64,000 nt of DNA, taken from positions 45,131-109,130 of the forward strand of contig JAHHHQ010000053.1 in the NCBI GenBank assembly GCA_019359285.1, in the 5' to 3' direction. This stretch comes from Nodosilinea sp. WJT8-NPBG4. Its GTDB lineage: Bacteria; Cyanobacteriota; Cyanobacteriia; Phormidesmidales; Phormidesmidaceae. Both the position numbers and the translations under genes were made by a program. Positions 1 to 8,843 of the stretch are shown piece by piece; the stretch's first letter is position 1, and every line of letters starts with the position of its first letter. The notes beneath the pieces are model-generated. The model was given only the letters and a program-made list of their open reading frames with translations, was not told the origin of the DNA and ran no database searches.

Positions 1-218
1 ACCGGAGCCAGATAGAGGTTGCCTGACAGATCGGCGCGGCGCATAAACCCCACAATGCTGAGGGGAATGCCCAGCCAAAACAGAAACCGCCCCAGGCGTA
101 GGGGCACCTGCCGATACAGTCCCTGGGGCAAGTCTCGGTGGGGGGCAACGCGATAGAGCACTGCCCCTAGGGCGATGCCAGCACAGATTCCCGCCCCAAT
201 CGGCCCATAGAGGTGCAT
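1..218 (-). CDS. AEC family transporter, N-terminal part (partial)
   Basis: The reverse strand reads open from an ATG at 218 to the window edge, giving about 72 residues. It opens with a hydrophobic segment rich in Gly, Ala and Ile, then a basic stretch, then a second hydrophobic segment (LFWLGIPLSIVGFM), and then RRADLSGNLYLAP. The last motif is familiar from cyanobacterial auxin-efflux-carrier (AEC) permeases, which are inner-membrane transporters of small organic solutes. Only the start is present; the rest lies beyond position 1. The gene is divergent from the VanY-like gene at 371, leaving about 150 bp for two promoters. The family call rests on a short segment recalled from memory, so it is moderate. 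Confidence 0.55.
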   Translation of the reverse strand, partial: MHLYGPIGAGICAGIALGAVLYRVAPHRDLPQGLYRQVPLRLGRFLFWLGIPLSIVGFMRRADLSGNLYLAP

Positions 219-370
219 CAATACCTCAAGTGGTGGCAAAACAGCAGCCCTCCCCATACTCTGCACTGAGATTGTGACAGGCGAGGCCAGATTTTGGTGT
301 TGCCCAAGACGAGAAGTTGTAACCGCATTGCCGCCAAGGGCCATAATGGGTAGAGCTTTGCCGGAAGCGA

Positions 371-1171
371 ATGCCCATGCCTCCTATCGACGATATTCCC
401 CAAGCGGCCCGTGACGTTCCCCTCCACTCGACGGGCGCAGAGCAGCCCGCCTGGCTGCGGCGCACGCGTTCCCTGCGGCGTTTTCTGGGTCTGGCTATGC
501 TGGCCCTGGCGGCGGGCGGGCTGGTGGCCTGGTACCAGACCAACGGGTTTTCTGCCGTCGAGTTTGCTCAGCCCTTTGAAACCATGGTCAACCGCTCCGC
601 CGTTGAGACCGAGGGCGCAGAGCCAGCTACCAGCGATCGCGACGTCGCTGTGCAGCTGGCCCCCTCCAGCCGCACGCTGCTCAACCACCGCGCCTACGAT
701 GAGGCCCCTGGCGAGGAGCTGGTCACGCTGAATGCCAACGCCGATATTCGCCTGCGCACCGTTGCGGCCAGCGAGTACGAGGCTATGGCTCAGGCCGCCA
801 GTCGCGAAGGGGTGAGGCTGGTGCCGCTGTCGGGCTTTCGTTCTCAGGCAGAGCAGGAGAAGATTTTCTTTAACCTCAAGGCCGATCGCGGCCAAGATGC
901 TCAGACCCGCGCCGAGGTCAGTGCCCCGCCAGGCTATAGCGAGCACCACACCGGCTACGCCATCGACATTGGCGATGGCAATCGGGCGGGGACTAACCTC
1001 AACACAGACTTTGTTGATACCCGGGCCTACCAGTGGATGGAATCCAACGCTGTGCGCTACGGCTATGAGCTGTCCTTCCCCCCCGACAATTTTCAGGGAG
1101 TGGCCTTTGAGCCCTGGCACTGGAGGTTTGTGGGCGATCGCACCAGCCTGGAAACCTTCTACAGCAAATAG
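371..1171 (+). CDS. D-alanyl-D-alanine carboxypeptidase, VanY (M15B) family
   Basis: This 266-residue protein has a basic cytoplasmic N-terminus, one membrane anchor (about residues 36-54) and a periplasmic M15B peptidase domain (about 110-262). Visible zinc-site motifs are SEHHTGYAID (190-199) and EPWHWRF (247-253), with GFRS at 155-158, the classic VanY/DdcY pattern. Such enzymes remove the terminal D-Ala from peptidoglycan stem peptides; here the role would be wall remodelling rather than vancomycin resistance, since no vanHAX genes are nearby. The ATG at 371 is preceded by a CGGAAG ribosome-binding site about 7 bases upstream. The next gene starts 38 bp downstream on the same strand, so the two may be co-transcribed. 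The family assignment is strong; the exact substrate is inferred. Confidence 0.88.
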   Translation: MPMPPIDDIPQAARDVPLHSTGAEQPAWLRRTRSLRRFLGLAMLALAAGGLVAWYQTNGFSAVEFAQPFETMVNRSAVETEGAEPATSDRDVAVQLAPSSRTLLNHRAYDEAPGEELVTLNANADIRLRTVAASEYEAMAQAASREGVRLVPLSGFRSQAEQEKIFFNLKADRGQDAQTRAEVSAPPGYSEHHTGYAIDIGDGNRAGTNLNTDFVDTRAYQWMESNAVRYGYELSFPPDNFQGVAFEPWHWRFVGDRTSLETFYSK

Positions 1172-1209
1172 GTGAAGGGTTCTGCGCAGTTCTGCCTGGC
1201 GTTGGCTAC

Positions 1210-4200
1210 ATGGCTCTTGTCCGTCAAAAATTTTCTAATCCCAGGCTGACAGCGTGGTTCAAACCGGTGGCTAGGGCATGGCTGCCCTGGACATTGGCTA
1301 GCGTCGTCTTGGGTGGCGGACTGCTGCTTAAAGCCCTGCACTCCCAAGCAGAACAAGCGGTTTCAGATACTCTCAAGCAGCCCATTCAGCTGGGGGGGGT
1401 GCGGGGAATAGCGCAGTGGGGGATCGTGCTAGGCAAAACCGTTATTCCCAGAACTGAAGCCAACGGGCTAGCGGGGGAAATCGATGCCGTTGTCGTTTTG
1501 CTGAATTGGCCGGAATTATTGCACAGCGGCAATCTACAGGTGACGGTCACCCTGGTGCGGCCCGACCTATCGGTGATGGTGCCAGAACCTGGAGCGGAGC
1601 TTAACTTTACTAAGGGGAGCGGGGCGGCGGTCGCCGCCTCGCAGCAGGCAACCTTGGACGGGCTCTGGGTGAAAGATGGCAAATTCACCCTCTATGCTCC
1701 CAGCGCTGATGTCGCTAACCCTAGACCTGCCGTCACAGTCCACGGTGTGCAGGCCGCAGTCCAACTGCCTAGTGAGCAGGCATTCCGTCAGGTTTCCTTT
1801 GCGCTAGAGGGGCTACTCGACCAGGGTCACTGGCAGACCAGTGGCACGGTCGATTTGGCGCAGCGATCGCTCCAGGCCAGTCTTCAAACCCAAGACCTGC
1901 CTCTATCGAGCCTCAGTCTAATGCTGCCGCCAGCAGTGAACATTCAGGCCGGATTGCTTAGCGGCGATCTGAGGCTAACCACGCCCCTGCCCAATGCCGT
2001 TGTGCCCCCTGTAGCAGCCCTTGACCTGCAAGGCACGATCGCCGTGCGGGATGGGCAGGGGCATGTGGGCCAGCAGTCGGCACCAATCCAAAACCTGCAA
2101 AGCCGGCTGGACTTTCAGGGGCAGCGGATAACCCTGTCCGACACCTATCTCAACCTGGGCACCATGGCGCTGACGGTGGCCGGCAGTCTCGACCTAAAAA
2201 CTGGCTATGACTTGAGCGCCCAGGTGCCGCCGGTAGCTGCTGAGGATTTGCGGGCGGTTGTGGGCGATCGCCTGCCCCTCGACCCCCAGCCCTGGCAGTG
2301 GCAGGCCAGCCTCACCGGATCGTTTCAAGAGCCTGTCCTAGAGGTGCAGCCCGACCCTGCCCTGATGCCGCCGGGCCATTTGCCGGTAGATTTAGGCCTG
2401 GTAGCGGTGGCGCTGGGAATGCAGTCCCAGGATCTGCCCACGCGCGACTGGATTGGGCTAATTGAGAGAGCGACCTACGGGTTTAGGGGCAACGGAGCCT
2501 GGTTTACGCTCAGCGATGGCACCGTGGTACCGCCTCTGACAGAGGCGGCCTACCAGCGAGCGGGTGGGGGACTGGATAGTCGTCTGCGTCCGGCCCTCGA
2601 TCGCAAGTTTTTTTGGTTTTTGCAGACCAACCCCTACATCACTGCGATCGCCGCCGATTTAGCTAAGGGCAGGCTACTGACCTATCGTCAGGGCAATCGG
2701 TTCGATACCGATCGCTTTTTTCTAGAGTATTTTGTGCCGGTCTACGTCGAGTCGAGCCGGGCGGCGGGGCTCGACCCCGGCGAATCGCTATGGATGCTCG
2801 ATCACTCCCTGCGCACTCTGCACGACCCGCTGCTGCGCCACCCCGACGCTCGCCCAATTACCGCTGGGGCGGGCACTGTGGGCTCATTTTGGGCAGGTGA
2901 ACAGCTACTCTCGATGCAGCAGTTGCTCACCCGCCCGCTGCTAGCCAAACCAGGGCGCACAGGGCAGCTAACCCGCTTGGCCCTGCTAAGGCAGCTCAAT
3001 GCCTCCACATCCCTAGAGAGTCGGCAGCTGTCAAGCAGTCCAGAGCTGATGTCGAAAATCCCTAACGTCACCTTTGGAGCCGAGGAGGGGGCGATCGCCC
3101 TAGCTCTGGGCATGATGCGGTTTGAGGGCGAGGGGGTTTATCCCGAGTCGCTGCGATCGCTGGCGGCCTCGATTGAACAAAACGAGCTAGATAAGCACGC
3201 CCTGCGCACCACTATCACAGGCAGAATGCAGGGCTTGGCGACCGAGAATAGTGCGGCCCTAAGCTTTGCCCTGCTGCAGTTTAGCGATCGCGACTGGGCG
3301 CAGGTGGGCATGGGCAAGCACCTATTTCCGGGTGGGGCAGCCCAGCTCACCGGCGGTAACACGCTCTCGGTGATGGTCTCTCGCCAAGAAAAGGCGGGCT
3401 ACACCCTAGAGCAGGCCTACCAAAACAGCCGCCTGCTGCTGCTAGAGCTGCTCGCTGGGGCAGACCAAGCTGGGGGCGATCGCATTGTGTTTGCCCTGCT
3501 CAAAGACCACGCCTTTAGCCCTCGCTTTTGGCAAATTTTGGCCCAAAAAGAGCCGCTGTTAGCGGCTCAGCTGGGGGCGATCGCCGCCGACATGAGCGCT
3601 TACCAACAATTGGCACAGCAGGGGGCCACCCTGCATGAGACGTTCTACGCAACCCTAGTCACTACCGATCAAGATATTGGCGTCAGCGCCACGCTTAAGC
3701 AGGCGGTAGGGTTTCAGGCTCACCTGGCACGCCTGCTTGACCAGGCTTTTGCCCCCGCTGATCCGGCCGACCCGCGCTATCGCGCCTTTCGTCGCAGCCT
3801 GGCTATGTACCTTAGGGAAGCCCCCGACATTTCGGTCTACGGCGGCACTGAGGCAGCCCTGCGGGCCTACGGGCAAGAAACCCTCAACGTGCAGGAGCTG
3901 ATCGCCGTCGATGTCGCCGATGCCCCTCGCATTCGAGCCATGGCCCGGCTGTATCACGAGGCTTTGGCCAGCGACCTGATTACAGAGTGGGATGGGGCCG
4001 GATTGCAGCGCATTTTGCTCACCGGAGCGCTGCTGTCCGCCGGGGTAGACCGGCCTGACTTGCCCCCGGCACTCCAGAGTGTGGGCTTCCCCAGCGCCCA
4101 GTTTCGCCGCGATCTGTTGTTTGTGGTGGGGGTCGAGGGCATTCAGGTGGAGGCGACCCGACTGGGCATTCAGGCCCACGACCATCGGGTGAGCTTTCAG

Positions 4201-4503
4201 CCCGTAGCCCGACCTGGCTATCGCGCCCCAGCGATAAATGGGGCCGATGCGGCCAGCTGCCTGAATGAACCCTACGTGGCGGCGATCGCCCTGGGAGCTG
4301 CCACCGCCTTCGTTTGGGATGCTGAAGCCCAGCGCGTGGTACTACGGCGAGGCCGTACCCGCTGCCCGTTACCGGAAGACTGGACGGCGCTGTTCTTCCC
4401 AACCCTGCTGGAGAGCGTGCCCATTGAGCACTCTGAGGCCGGGCGCGATCGCCTGCAAGATAGTCTGCAAACGGCCAAACAGCTAGAGGCCGGCATTTTT
4501 TGA
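1210..4503 (+). CDS. AsmA/TamB-like membrane-anchored protein with large unrecognised C-terminal region
   Basis: This is a 1097-residue protein. A single hydrophobic segment near residues 26-42 should anchor it in the inner membrane. Residues about 50-380 look like the N-terminal beta-rich repeats of the AsmA/TamB/DUF748 group: alternating short strands, a GTIAVRDGQGHVG-type repeat, and LNLGTMALTVAGSLDLKTGY. Proteins of this group span the periplasm and help move lipids or outer-membrane proteins. From about residue 395 to the end (some 700 residues) the sequence becomes alpha-helical with no family I recognise. It includes a conserved-looking block around LDRKFFWFLQTNPYITAIAADL and a Cys-containing C-terminus (SCLNEP, RTRCPLP). 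It lacks the usual TamB C-terminal beta domain. HIP1 sites and codon use match the neighbours. Function is unknown; the AsmA-like call for the N-terminus is tentative. Confidence 0.6.
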   Translation: MALVRQKFSNPRLTAWFKPVARAWLPWTLASVVLGGGLLLKALHSQAEQAVSDTLKQPIQLGGVRGIAQWGIVLGKTVIPRTEANGLAGEIDAVVVLLNWPELLHSGNLQVTVTLVRPDLSVMVPEPGAELNFTKGSGAAVAASQQATLDGLWVKDGKFTLYAPSADVANPRPAVTVHGVQAAVQLPSEQAFRQVSFALEGLLDQGHWQTSGTVDLAQRSLQASLQTQDLPLSSLSLMLPPAVNIQAGLLSGDLRLTTPLPNAVVPPVAALDLQGTIAVRDGQGHVGQQSAPIQNLQSRLDFQGQRITLSDTYLNLGTMALTVAGSLDLKTGYDLSAQVPPVAAEDLRAVVGDRLPLDPQPWQWQASLTGSFQEPVLEVQPDPALMPPGHLPVDLGLVAVALGMQSQDLPTRDWIGLIERATYGFRGNGAWFTLSDGTVVPPLTEAAYQRAGGGLDSRLRPALDRKFFWFLQTNPYITAIAADLAKGRLLTYRQGNRFDTDRFFLEYFVPVYVESSRAAGLDPGESLWMLDHSLRTLHDPLLRHPDARPITAGAGTVGSFWAGEQLLSMQQLLTRPLLAKPGRTGQLTRLALLRQLNASTSLESRQLSSSPELMSKIPNVTFGAEEGAIALALGMMRFEGEGVYPESLRSLAASIEQNELDKHALRTTITGRMQGLATENSAALSFALLQFSDRDWAQVGMGKHLFPGGAAQLTGGNTLSVMVSRQEKAGYTLEQAYQNSRLLLLELLAGADQAGGDRIVFALLKDHAFSPRFWQILAQKEPLLAAQLGAIAADMSAYQQLAQQGATLHETFYATLVTTDQDIGVSATLKQAVGFQAHLARLLDQAFAPADPADPRYRAFRRSLAMYLREAPDISVYGGTEAALRAYGQETLNVQELIAVDVADAPRIRAMARLYHEALASDLITEWDGAGLQRILLTGALLSAGVDRPDLPPALQSVGFPSAQFRRDLLFVVGVEGIQVEATRLGIQAHDHRVSFQPVARPGYRAPAINGADAASCLNEPYVAAIALGAATAFVWDAEAQRVVLRRGRTRCPLPEDWTALFFPTLLESVPIEHSEAGRDRLQDSLQTAKQLEAGIF

Positions 4504-4583
4504 GCCCTAGCCCCGGCTCCCCATCCTCGCTACCATAGAGCAGAGCGATCGCCGCTTAAGCTATCCAACCGCTGAGAGACCGC

Positions 4584-5273
4584 ATGCGCGACACCACCCT
4601 CAACACCATTGCTGTCGTCATCTTTGGGGTGACCATGGCCAGCCTGCTGGGGCCGCTGATCAACCTGTCGCCCGCCGTAGTGGCGGTGTTTGCCGCCGTG
4701 GGGCTGGGGGTATTCGCTGTCGATCAGCTGGGCTTGAGCGGCCGCATCGGCGACATTTTGATGGATACGGTGGCCTGGGCTTCGCCTGAGCACCGCCAGC
4801 GAGTGCTGCACCACGAGGCTGGGCATTTTTTGGCGGCGGTGCTGCTCGATATTCCGGTTGAAGCCTATACCCTCAACACCTGGGAGGCTTGGAAGCAGGG
4901 GATTCCCGGGCAGGGGGGCGTAGTGTTTGGCCCCAGCGACCCAACGGCCCTGACAAGGCTCACTCCCCAGACCATTGACCGCTACTGCCAGGTGTGGATG
5001 GCGGGCATTGCCGCCGAGCAGATGGTCTATGGCGACGCCCAGGGGGGCGGCGACGATACTGCCTCCCTAGGCAAGTTTTGGACGGTGTTGGGGCGATCGC
5101 CCGCCGAGGCTCCCCTCAAGCAGCGCTGGGCCACCCTCCAAGCCAAAACCCTGCTCGAAAAGCACCGCGACGCCTTCGACGCACTGGTGACAGCCATGGA
5201 CGATCGCGCCCCGGTGGCCGACTGCTGCGCCATTGTCGAAGCAAACCGCGCCTCGGTAGAAGCTGCGGCGTAG
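4584..5273 (+). CDS. Stand-alone FtsH-like M41 zinc peptidase, no AAA domain
   Basis: The 229-residue product carries two hydrophobic segments (about 8-26 and 30-48) and then a soluble domain with the zinc signature HEAGH at residues 77-81. This is followed by AEQMVYGDAQGGGDD, which resembles the third-ligand region of FtsH M41 peptidases. The whole AAA ATPase module of FtsH is missing; the protein is full length by its own family, a conserved cyanobacterial and plastid group often labelled ATP-dependent Zn protease. It probably sits in the thylakoid or plasma membrane, where it may work as a peptidase or as a non-ATPase partner of FtsH. The ATG at 4584 has GAGAG upstream. It converges on the fibrillin gene with a 7 bp gap. 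Peptidase activity is inferred from the intact HExxH. Confidence 0.8.
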   Translation: MRDTTLNTIAVVIFGVTMASLLGPLINLSPAVVAVFAAVGLGVFAVDQLGLSGRIGDILMDTVAWASPEHRQRVLHHEAGHFLAAVLLDIPVEAYTLNTWEAWKQGIPGQGGVVFGPSDPTALTRLTPQTIDRYCQVWMAGIAAEQMVYGDAQGGGDDTASLGKFWTVLGRSPAEAPLKQRWATLQAKTLLEKHRDAFDALVTAMDDRAPVADCCAIVEANRASVEAAA

Positions 5274-5280
5274 CGCCCAC

Positions 5281-5874
5281 CTACACTTTTTGCAGCACAA
5301 ACAGGCTGCCCTGGTTGCCGCGCCCAATCCGCAGGTCATCGTCGAGGTAGGTGACTTCGAGCCAGCCCGCCTGGCGATCGCGGTTAATGGTGAAATCAAT
5401 GCCCTGAAAGAGCGAAAATTTGGGCGTGGCTTGCATCGACCTAATGAACTGGGCCGGAGACTGGTACCCCAGGGCCTGCCGCAGCCCAATTACGCCTCGC
5501 TCAAAGCCCACATTCACCCGCTGGGTAGACACAGCCTCTAGAGTCGCAGCTACCGCCACCAGCCCTGACAGTAGGGGGGGACCGTCCACCTCGGCAATGT
5601 TGTAAATCCGGTTTTCGGCCAGGCGAATGCACTGGTAAATAGGGCCAAGGGAGGCCAGGGGCAGGCGATCGATGTTCAGCAGTTCCCGGCTGGTGGTGTA
5701 GAGCAGTAGCCAGTCACCATTCAGGCGATCGGTGGCCTGGAGCGGGTTAGGAGTGGGGTTGCGGCCCTCTAAGGTAACCGCCGCCGCCTGAATCGCGGTG
5801 CGATCGCTGGGGCTGCTGCTAATGCCCCGATTGACGGGGGCCACGGCCTCCAATAGCTCAGCTTTGCCCAACAT
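5281..5874 (-). CDS. PAP/fibrillin family lipid-associated protein
   Basis: This 197-residue protein matches the plastid-lipid-associated protein (PAP)/fibrillin family. It has a helical N-terminus, then NGDWLLLYTTSRELLNIDRLP, a central lipocalin-like beta region, and the closing motif YLDDDLRIGRGNQGSLFVL. Fibrillins bind isoprenoid lipids at plastoglobules and thylakoids and protect photosystems under stress. A second family member in this window (25068-25679) ends with the same YLDxDLRxGRGxxGxLFV signature, so the two are paralogues of different subgroups. The ATG at 5874 gives a family-typical length. The gene is convergent with the M41 peptidase gene and divergent from DUF3134, with 119 bp between starts. 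The family call is strong; the ligand is unknown. Confidence 0.85.
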   Translation of the reverse strand: MLGKAELLEAVAPVNRGISSSPSDRTAIQAAAVTLEGRNPTPNPLQATDRLNGDWLLLYTTSRELLNIDRLPLASLGPIYQCIRLAENRIYNIAEVDGPPLLSGLVAVAATLEAVSTQRVNVGFERGVIGLRQALGYQSPAQFIRSMQATPKFSLFQGIDFTINRDRQAGWLEVTYLDDDLRIGRGNQGSLFVLQKV

Positions 5875-5993
5875 GGCCCAGTCTCCACAGCAGTACCGGC
5901 ATAATACGGCAAAACTTCGGGCACCGCAGAATAGTGTCTCTGCTACGATGGAATGTCTGTATATTGCCTCGTTACTGGTACAAGACCACCGCT

Positions 5994-6245
5994 ATGTCTA
6001 ACAAGTATTACAACCCGTCTTTGCGCCAGGTGCCCCGCAACGCCAAGGCCCCCATTTTGCCCTCCAACGGCGACTCATCCATTCTGCACTGGCTGGAGAG
6101 CATCGGTCGCCTGCGCAGCCGCGATGTCGTTGAGACTATTCCCGACGAGGCCGAAAACGAGGAAATCTCGGATCTGATGGGCAACGACGACGCCTTTGAG
6201 GATGATGACGATACCGATCTCGCCCTCGACGATGACGACGACTAA
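5994..6245 (+). CDS. DUF3134 family small acidic protein
   Basis: An 83-residue protein starting at the ATG at 5994 (MSNKYYNPSLRQ). It contains the cyanobacterial DUF3134 core SSILHWLESIGRLRSRDV and ends in a very acidic tail, with 18 Asp/Glu among the last 30 residues. An upstream in-frame TTG/ATG extension is open from 5934 but does not resemble the family, so 5994 is preferred. DUF3134 proteins are restricted to cyanobacteria and have no established function. No partner gene is evident: the fibrillin gene is divergent and mraY lies about 490 bp downstream. Confidence 0.8.
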   Translation: MSNKYYNPSLRQVPRNAKAPILPSNGDSSILHWLESIGRLRSRDVVETIPDEAENEEISDLMGNDDAFEDDDDTDLALDDDDD

Positions 6246-6737
6246 GGACGAGAACACGGGTAGCTAGAGCTAACCTGGATTGTTCATGATGATGGTAAGA
6301 CGGGCCAGAGGCCCATCCCACAAGAAGGTGTTACTTAGATCTTGGGGGTCTTTGAGAAAAATCTTGTGGGATAGCCGTCCCAGCTATCCACTCCCCAGCG
6401 GCCAAAGCCTAACAGCTGCATGGATTCCTTGTTAGATCAAGGTTCAAACATATTTAGCGTAGGGTTGTGAATAATTCAGGCCAGCCAATAAGCTGAAACG
6501 CCCTCGGGCTGTCCTGTCCACACTGGAAGCGCTGGCTTGGCTAACACTCTCTAACCGCTGACTGTAACGTGAGAGGTAGCGCAATAAGTAAGCCGTTAAG
6601 TGTTGTTAAACTTCGTTCCCAAGTGAGACTATTCATTTAAGCTTCCTGACTATTTCCGGGCGCTAAATGTAGTCAATTGGAAGATCATCCAGTAGACTCC
6701 TGATGGTGTGCGGTGTGAAGCAAGTGAGGAATTGTTT
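6246..6737. other. Long intergenic region before mraY
   Basis: This 492 bp stretch has no credible open frame. It holds a 10 bp perfect inverted repeat (ATCCCACAAG at 6315-6324 and CTTGTGGGAT at 6363-6372) and a dispersed repeat copy at 6355-6389. The remaining 340 bp show no clear terminator or small-RNA signature that I can support. An mraY promoter is likely to lie here, but no convincing -35/-10 pair stands out. Confidence 0.5.
6355..6389 (-). repeat. Short dispersed repeat, copy A (hairpin plus ATCCCACAAGATTTT)
   Basis: Read on the minus strand, 35 bases match the plus-strand sequence at 50220-50254 at 30 of 35 positions. The element has a small stem (GGATAGC pairing with GCTATCC) followed by CCCACAAGATTTT. 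A related arm, GGGCCagaGGCCC followed by ATCCCACAAGA, lies head-to-head at about 6304-6325, so the locus carries two partial copies in inverted orientation. It is probably a REP-like non-coding repeat. Confidence 0.6.
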
Positions 6738-7832
6738 GTGGATGCGAAGTTTTTAGCCTCGGGGCGGCTATCCCTGAATGGCCAAACGCTGTTTTGGCTG
6801 CTGGGTCTAGGGCTCAGCGCCGCTGCCGTCGGGCTAGATGGAACCCTAGGCAACGCCGTCAGCCTGAGTGCCTCAATTACCGTTCCCTTTATTGTGGCCG
6901 CTCTGGGCAGCAGCCTGCTCGGCTTTTCAGCGGTTCCCCTGCTGCGGGCGCTCAAAACCGGACAATTCATTCGTGAAGAAGGCCCCCAAGGCCATCTCAA
7001 AAAAGCGGGCACTCCAACCATGGGTGGCGCTTTTTTTGTGCCAGTAGCGGTCACCGTTGCCCTAGTGGCGACCGGCTTTGCCCGCGATGCGGTGGCCGTA
7101 TCGCTGCTGACCTTGGCCTACGGGGCCATTGGCTGGGTTGACGACTGGCAGGTGATTCAGCGGCGCTCCAACAAAGGCATCTCGCCCCGCGCCAAGCTAG
7201 CTCTACAGATTGCCGTCGCGGTGCTGTTTTGCCTCTGGGTGCTCACCAGTCAGCCCGCCAGCATTACCACTGTGGCTTTGCCCCTCGGCCTGGGCCTACC
7301 CCTCAGCTTCTTGTTTTGGCCCCTGGCCGGTTTTGTGCTGGTGGCCGAAAGCAACGCTACTAACCTCACCGACGGCCTCGATGGGTTAATGGGCGGCACT
7401 GGGGCGATCGCCTTTATGGGCCTAGCTGCTATTGTTGCCCCCACCCACCCCGACCTGATGGTGTTTTGTGCCGCCATGGCCGGTGCCTGCCTGGGCTTCT
7501 TGCTTCACAACCACAACCCTGCCCGCGTTTTCATGGGTGATACGGGTTCTCTAGCTCTGGGTGCAGCTTTGGGGGCTGTGGGTATTCTCAGCGGCAACCT
7601 ATTTGTCCTGCTGGTGCTGACCCTGCTGTTCTTTGCTGAAACCCTGTCAGTGATCATTCAGGTGGGCTACTTCAAAGCCACCAAAGGTCCCGACGGCGTC
7701 GGCAAGCGTTTCTTTAAGATGGCTCCGCTCCACCACCACTTTGAGCTGTCGGGCTGGTCTGAAATTCAGGTTGTCACGGTGGCCTATGCGGTAACGGCTG
7801 GGTTAGCGGTGCTAGCCCTCCAGGTGAGATAG
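6738..7832 (+). CDS. mraY: Phospho-N-acetylmuramoyl-pentapeptide-transferase (MraY)
   Basis: MraY transfers phospho-MurNAc-pentapeptide to undecaprenyl phosphate to make lipid I, the first membrane step of peptidoglycan synthesis. About 364 residues with ten hydrophobic segments are seen. Signature motifs are all present: GHLKKAGTPTMGG, the Mg-binding VDDW and NATNLTDGLDGL, FMGDTGSLALG, and the histidine loop APLHHHFELSGW. A GTG at 6738 is chosen as start because GAGGA lies 7 bases upstream and the resulting N-terminus (VDAKFLASG) fits cyanobacterial MraY; an in-frame GTG at 6708 would add ten residues of unlikely sequence. The isochorismatase-like gene starts 28 bp after the stop and may share the transcript. 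No other mur gene is adjacent. Confidence 0.96.
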   Translation: MDAKFLASGRLSLNGQTLFWLLGLGLSAAAVGLDGTLGNAVSLSASITVPFIVAALGSSLLGFSAVPLLRALKTGQFIREEGPQGHLKKAGTPTMGGAFFVPVAVTVALVATGFARDAVAVSLLTLAYGAIGWVDDWQVIQRRSNKGISPRAKLALQIAVAVLFCLWVLTSQPASITTVALPLGLGLPLSFLFWPLAGFVLVAESNATNLTDGLDGLMGGTGAIAFMGLAAIVAPTHPDLMVFCAAMAGACLGFLLHNHNPARVFMGDTGSLALGAALGAVGILSGNLFVLLVLTLLFFAETLSVIIQVGYFKATKGPDGVGKRFFKMAPLHHHFELSGWSEIQVVTVAYAVTAGLAVLALQVR

Positions 7833-7860
7833 CCAAATCGCGCTTCCGGGAGGCTTGGTC

Positions 7861-8646
7861 ATGGATGGCTCAAACCTGCGCCCTTTAGGCCACCCACCCA
7901 ATGCCTGGTGGGTCAATGAGCAGGTGGCTGACATTAGCCGTCAAGCGCTACAGCCTCGGTTGGCTACCCTCGTTACCCAAACCAAGCAGGTGCAGTTCGA
8001 TTTAGCCAAAACTGCCTGCCTGGTCATCGATATGCAGAACGACTTTTGCCACCCCGACGGCTGGCTGGCCAGCATTGGGGTAGATGTCGCTCCGGCCCGC
8101 CAGGCCATTCAGCCCTTGCAAACCCTGCTGCCTAAATTGCGATCGGCTCAGGTGCCGGTGGTCTGGGTTAACTGGGGCAACCGCAGCGATCGCCTCAACC
8201 TCAGTGCCGGGCTGCACCATGTCTATAACCCTAGCGGAGCCGGTGTGGGTCTCGGTGACCCTCTGCCGGCCAACGGTGCCCCTGTGCTCACCAAGGGCAG
8301 CTGGGCGGCGGCCGTAGTCGATGAGCTAGAAGCTCAACCCCAAGACATTTGGGTTGATAAGTACCGCATGAGCGGCTTTTGGGACACGCCCCTAGACAGC
8401 ATTTTGCGCAACCTGGGTAAAACCACCCTACTCTTCGCCGGGGTGAATATAGATCAGTGCGTCATGGCTACCCTGCAAGACGCCAATTTTCTTGGCTATG
8501 ACTGCATTTTGCTGAGCGACTGTAGCGCCACCACCTCCCCGGACTACTGCTGCCAGGCCACTGTCTATAACGTCAACCAGTGCTTTGGCTTTGTGGCCGA
8601 TAGCACTGCCCTAGCAGCAGCTATAGAGCCTTCCGTAGCCCTATAG
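7861..8646 (+). CDS. Isochorismatase-family cysteine hydrolase
   Basis: A 261-residue alpha/beta hydrolase of the isochorismatase/nicotinamidase superfamily. The triad is visible: Asp in VIDMQNDF, Lys in VDKYRMSGF, and Cys in GVNIDQCVMATLQDA. The inserts and the N-terminal extension (HPPNAWWVNEQ) resemble the biuret hydrolase/ureidoacrylate amidohydrolase branch rather than nicotinamidases, so an amide or ureide substrate is likely; this is inference. The ATG at 7861 has GGGAGG 7 bases upstream; a TTG two codons earlier is less likely. It follows mraY by 28 bp but has no obvious pathway link to it. Confidence 0.8.
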   Translation: MDGSNLRPLGHPPNAWWVNEQVADISRQALQPRLATLVTQTKQVQFDLAKTACLVIDMQNDFCHPDGWLASIGVDVAPARQAIQPLQTLLPKLRSAQVPVVWVNWGNRSDRLNLSAGLHHVYNPSGAGVGLGDPLPANGAPVLTKGSWAAAVVDELEAQPQDIWVDKYRMSGFWDTPLDSILRNLGKTTLLFAGVNIDQCVMATLQDANFLGYDCILLSDCSATTSPDYCCQATVYNVNQCFGFVADSTALAAAIEPSVAL

Positions 8647-8661
8647 CTGAGAAGGCTATAC

Positions 8662-8690
8662 CTGGGACATCGGTTTTGAATTGGTTTTTT
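8662..8690 (+). repeat. Dispersed repeat CTGGGACA...TTTTGAATTGGTTTTTT, copy 1
   Basis: This 29-base stretch recurs at 54538-54564 in the same orientation with two bases missing. Both copies begin CTGGGACA and end TTTGAATTGGTTTTTT, and both lie in intergenic DNA just after a short inverted repeat. The terminal T run could act as a terminator after the isochorismatase gene, but the shared sequence is longer than a terminator needs. Confidence 0.5.
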
Positions 8691-8843
8691 TAAGTTGAAG
8701 TCTACATTCGGCTCAAAACTTCGCACCCTTTGACAGTGAATCTACTTCTAGGGTGAGACAGTTGTTAAAATCCACTGTCCACAATGGAATTTGAGAAATT
8801 GCTGGATACAGATACGAATTAAAAATTTAACGTTCTTCGTAGG

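Noticed and set aside
218..1120. 300-codon open frame on the minus strand
   Set aside because: It is antisense to the VanY gene, has no family character, and reflects GC-rich codon periodicity.
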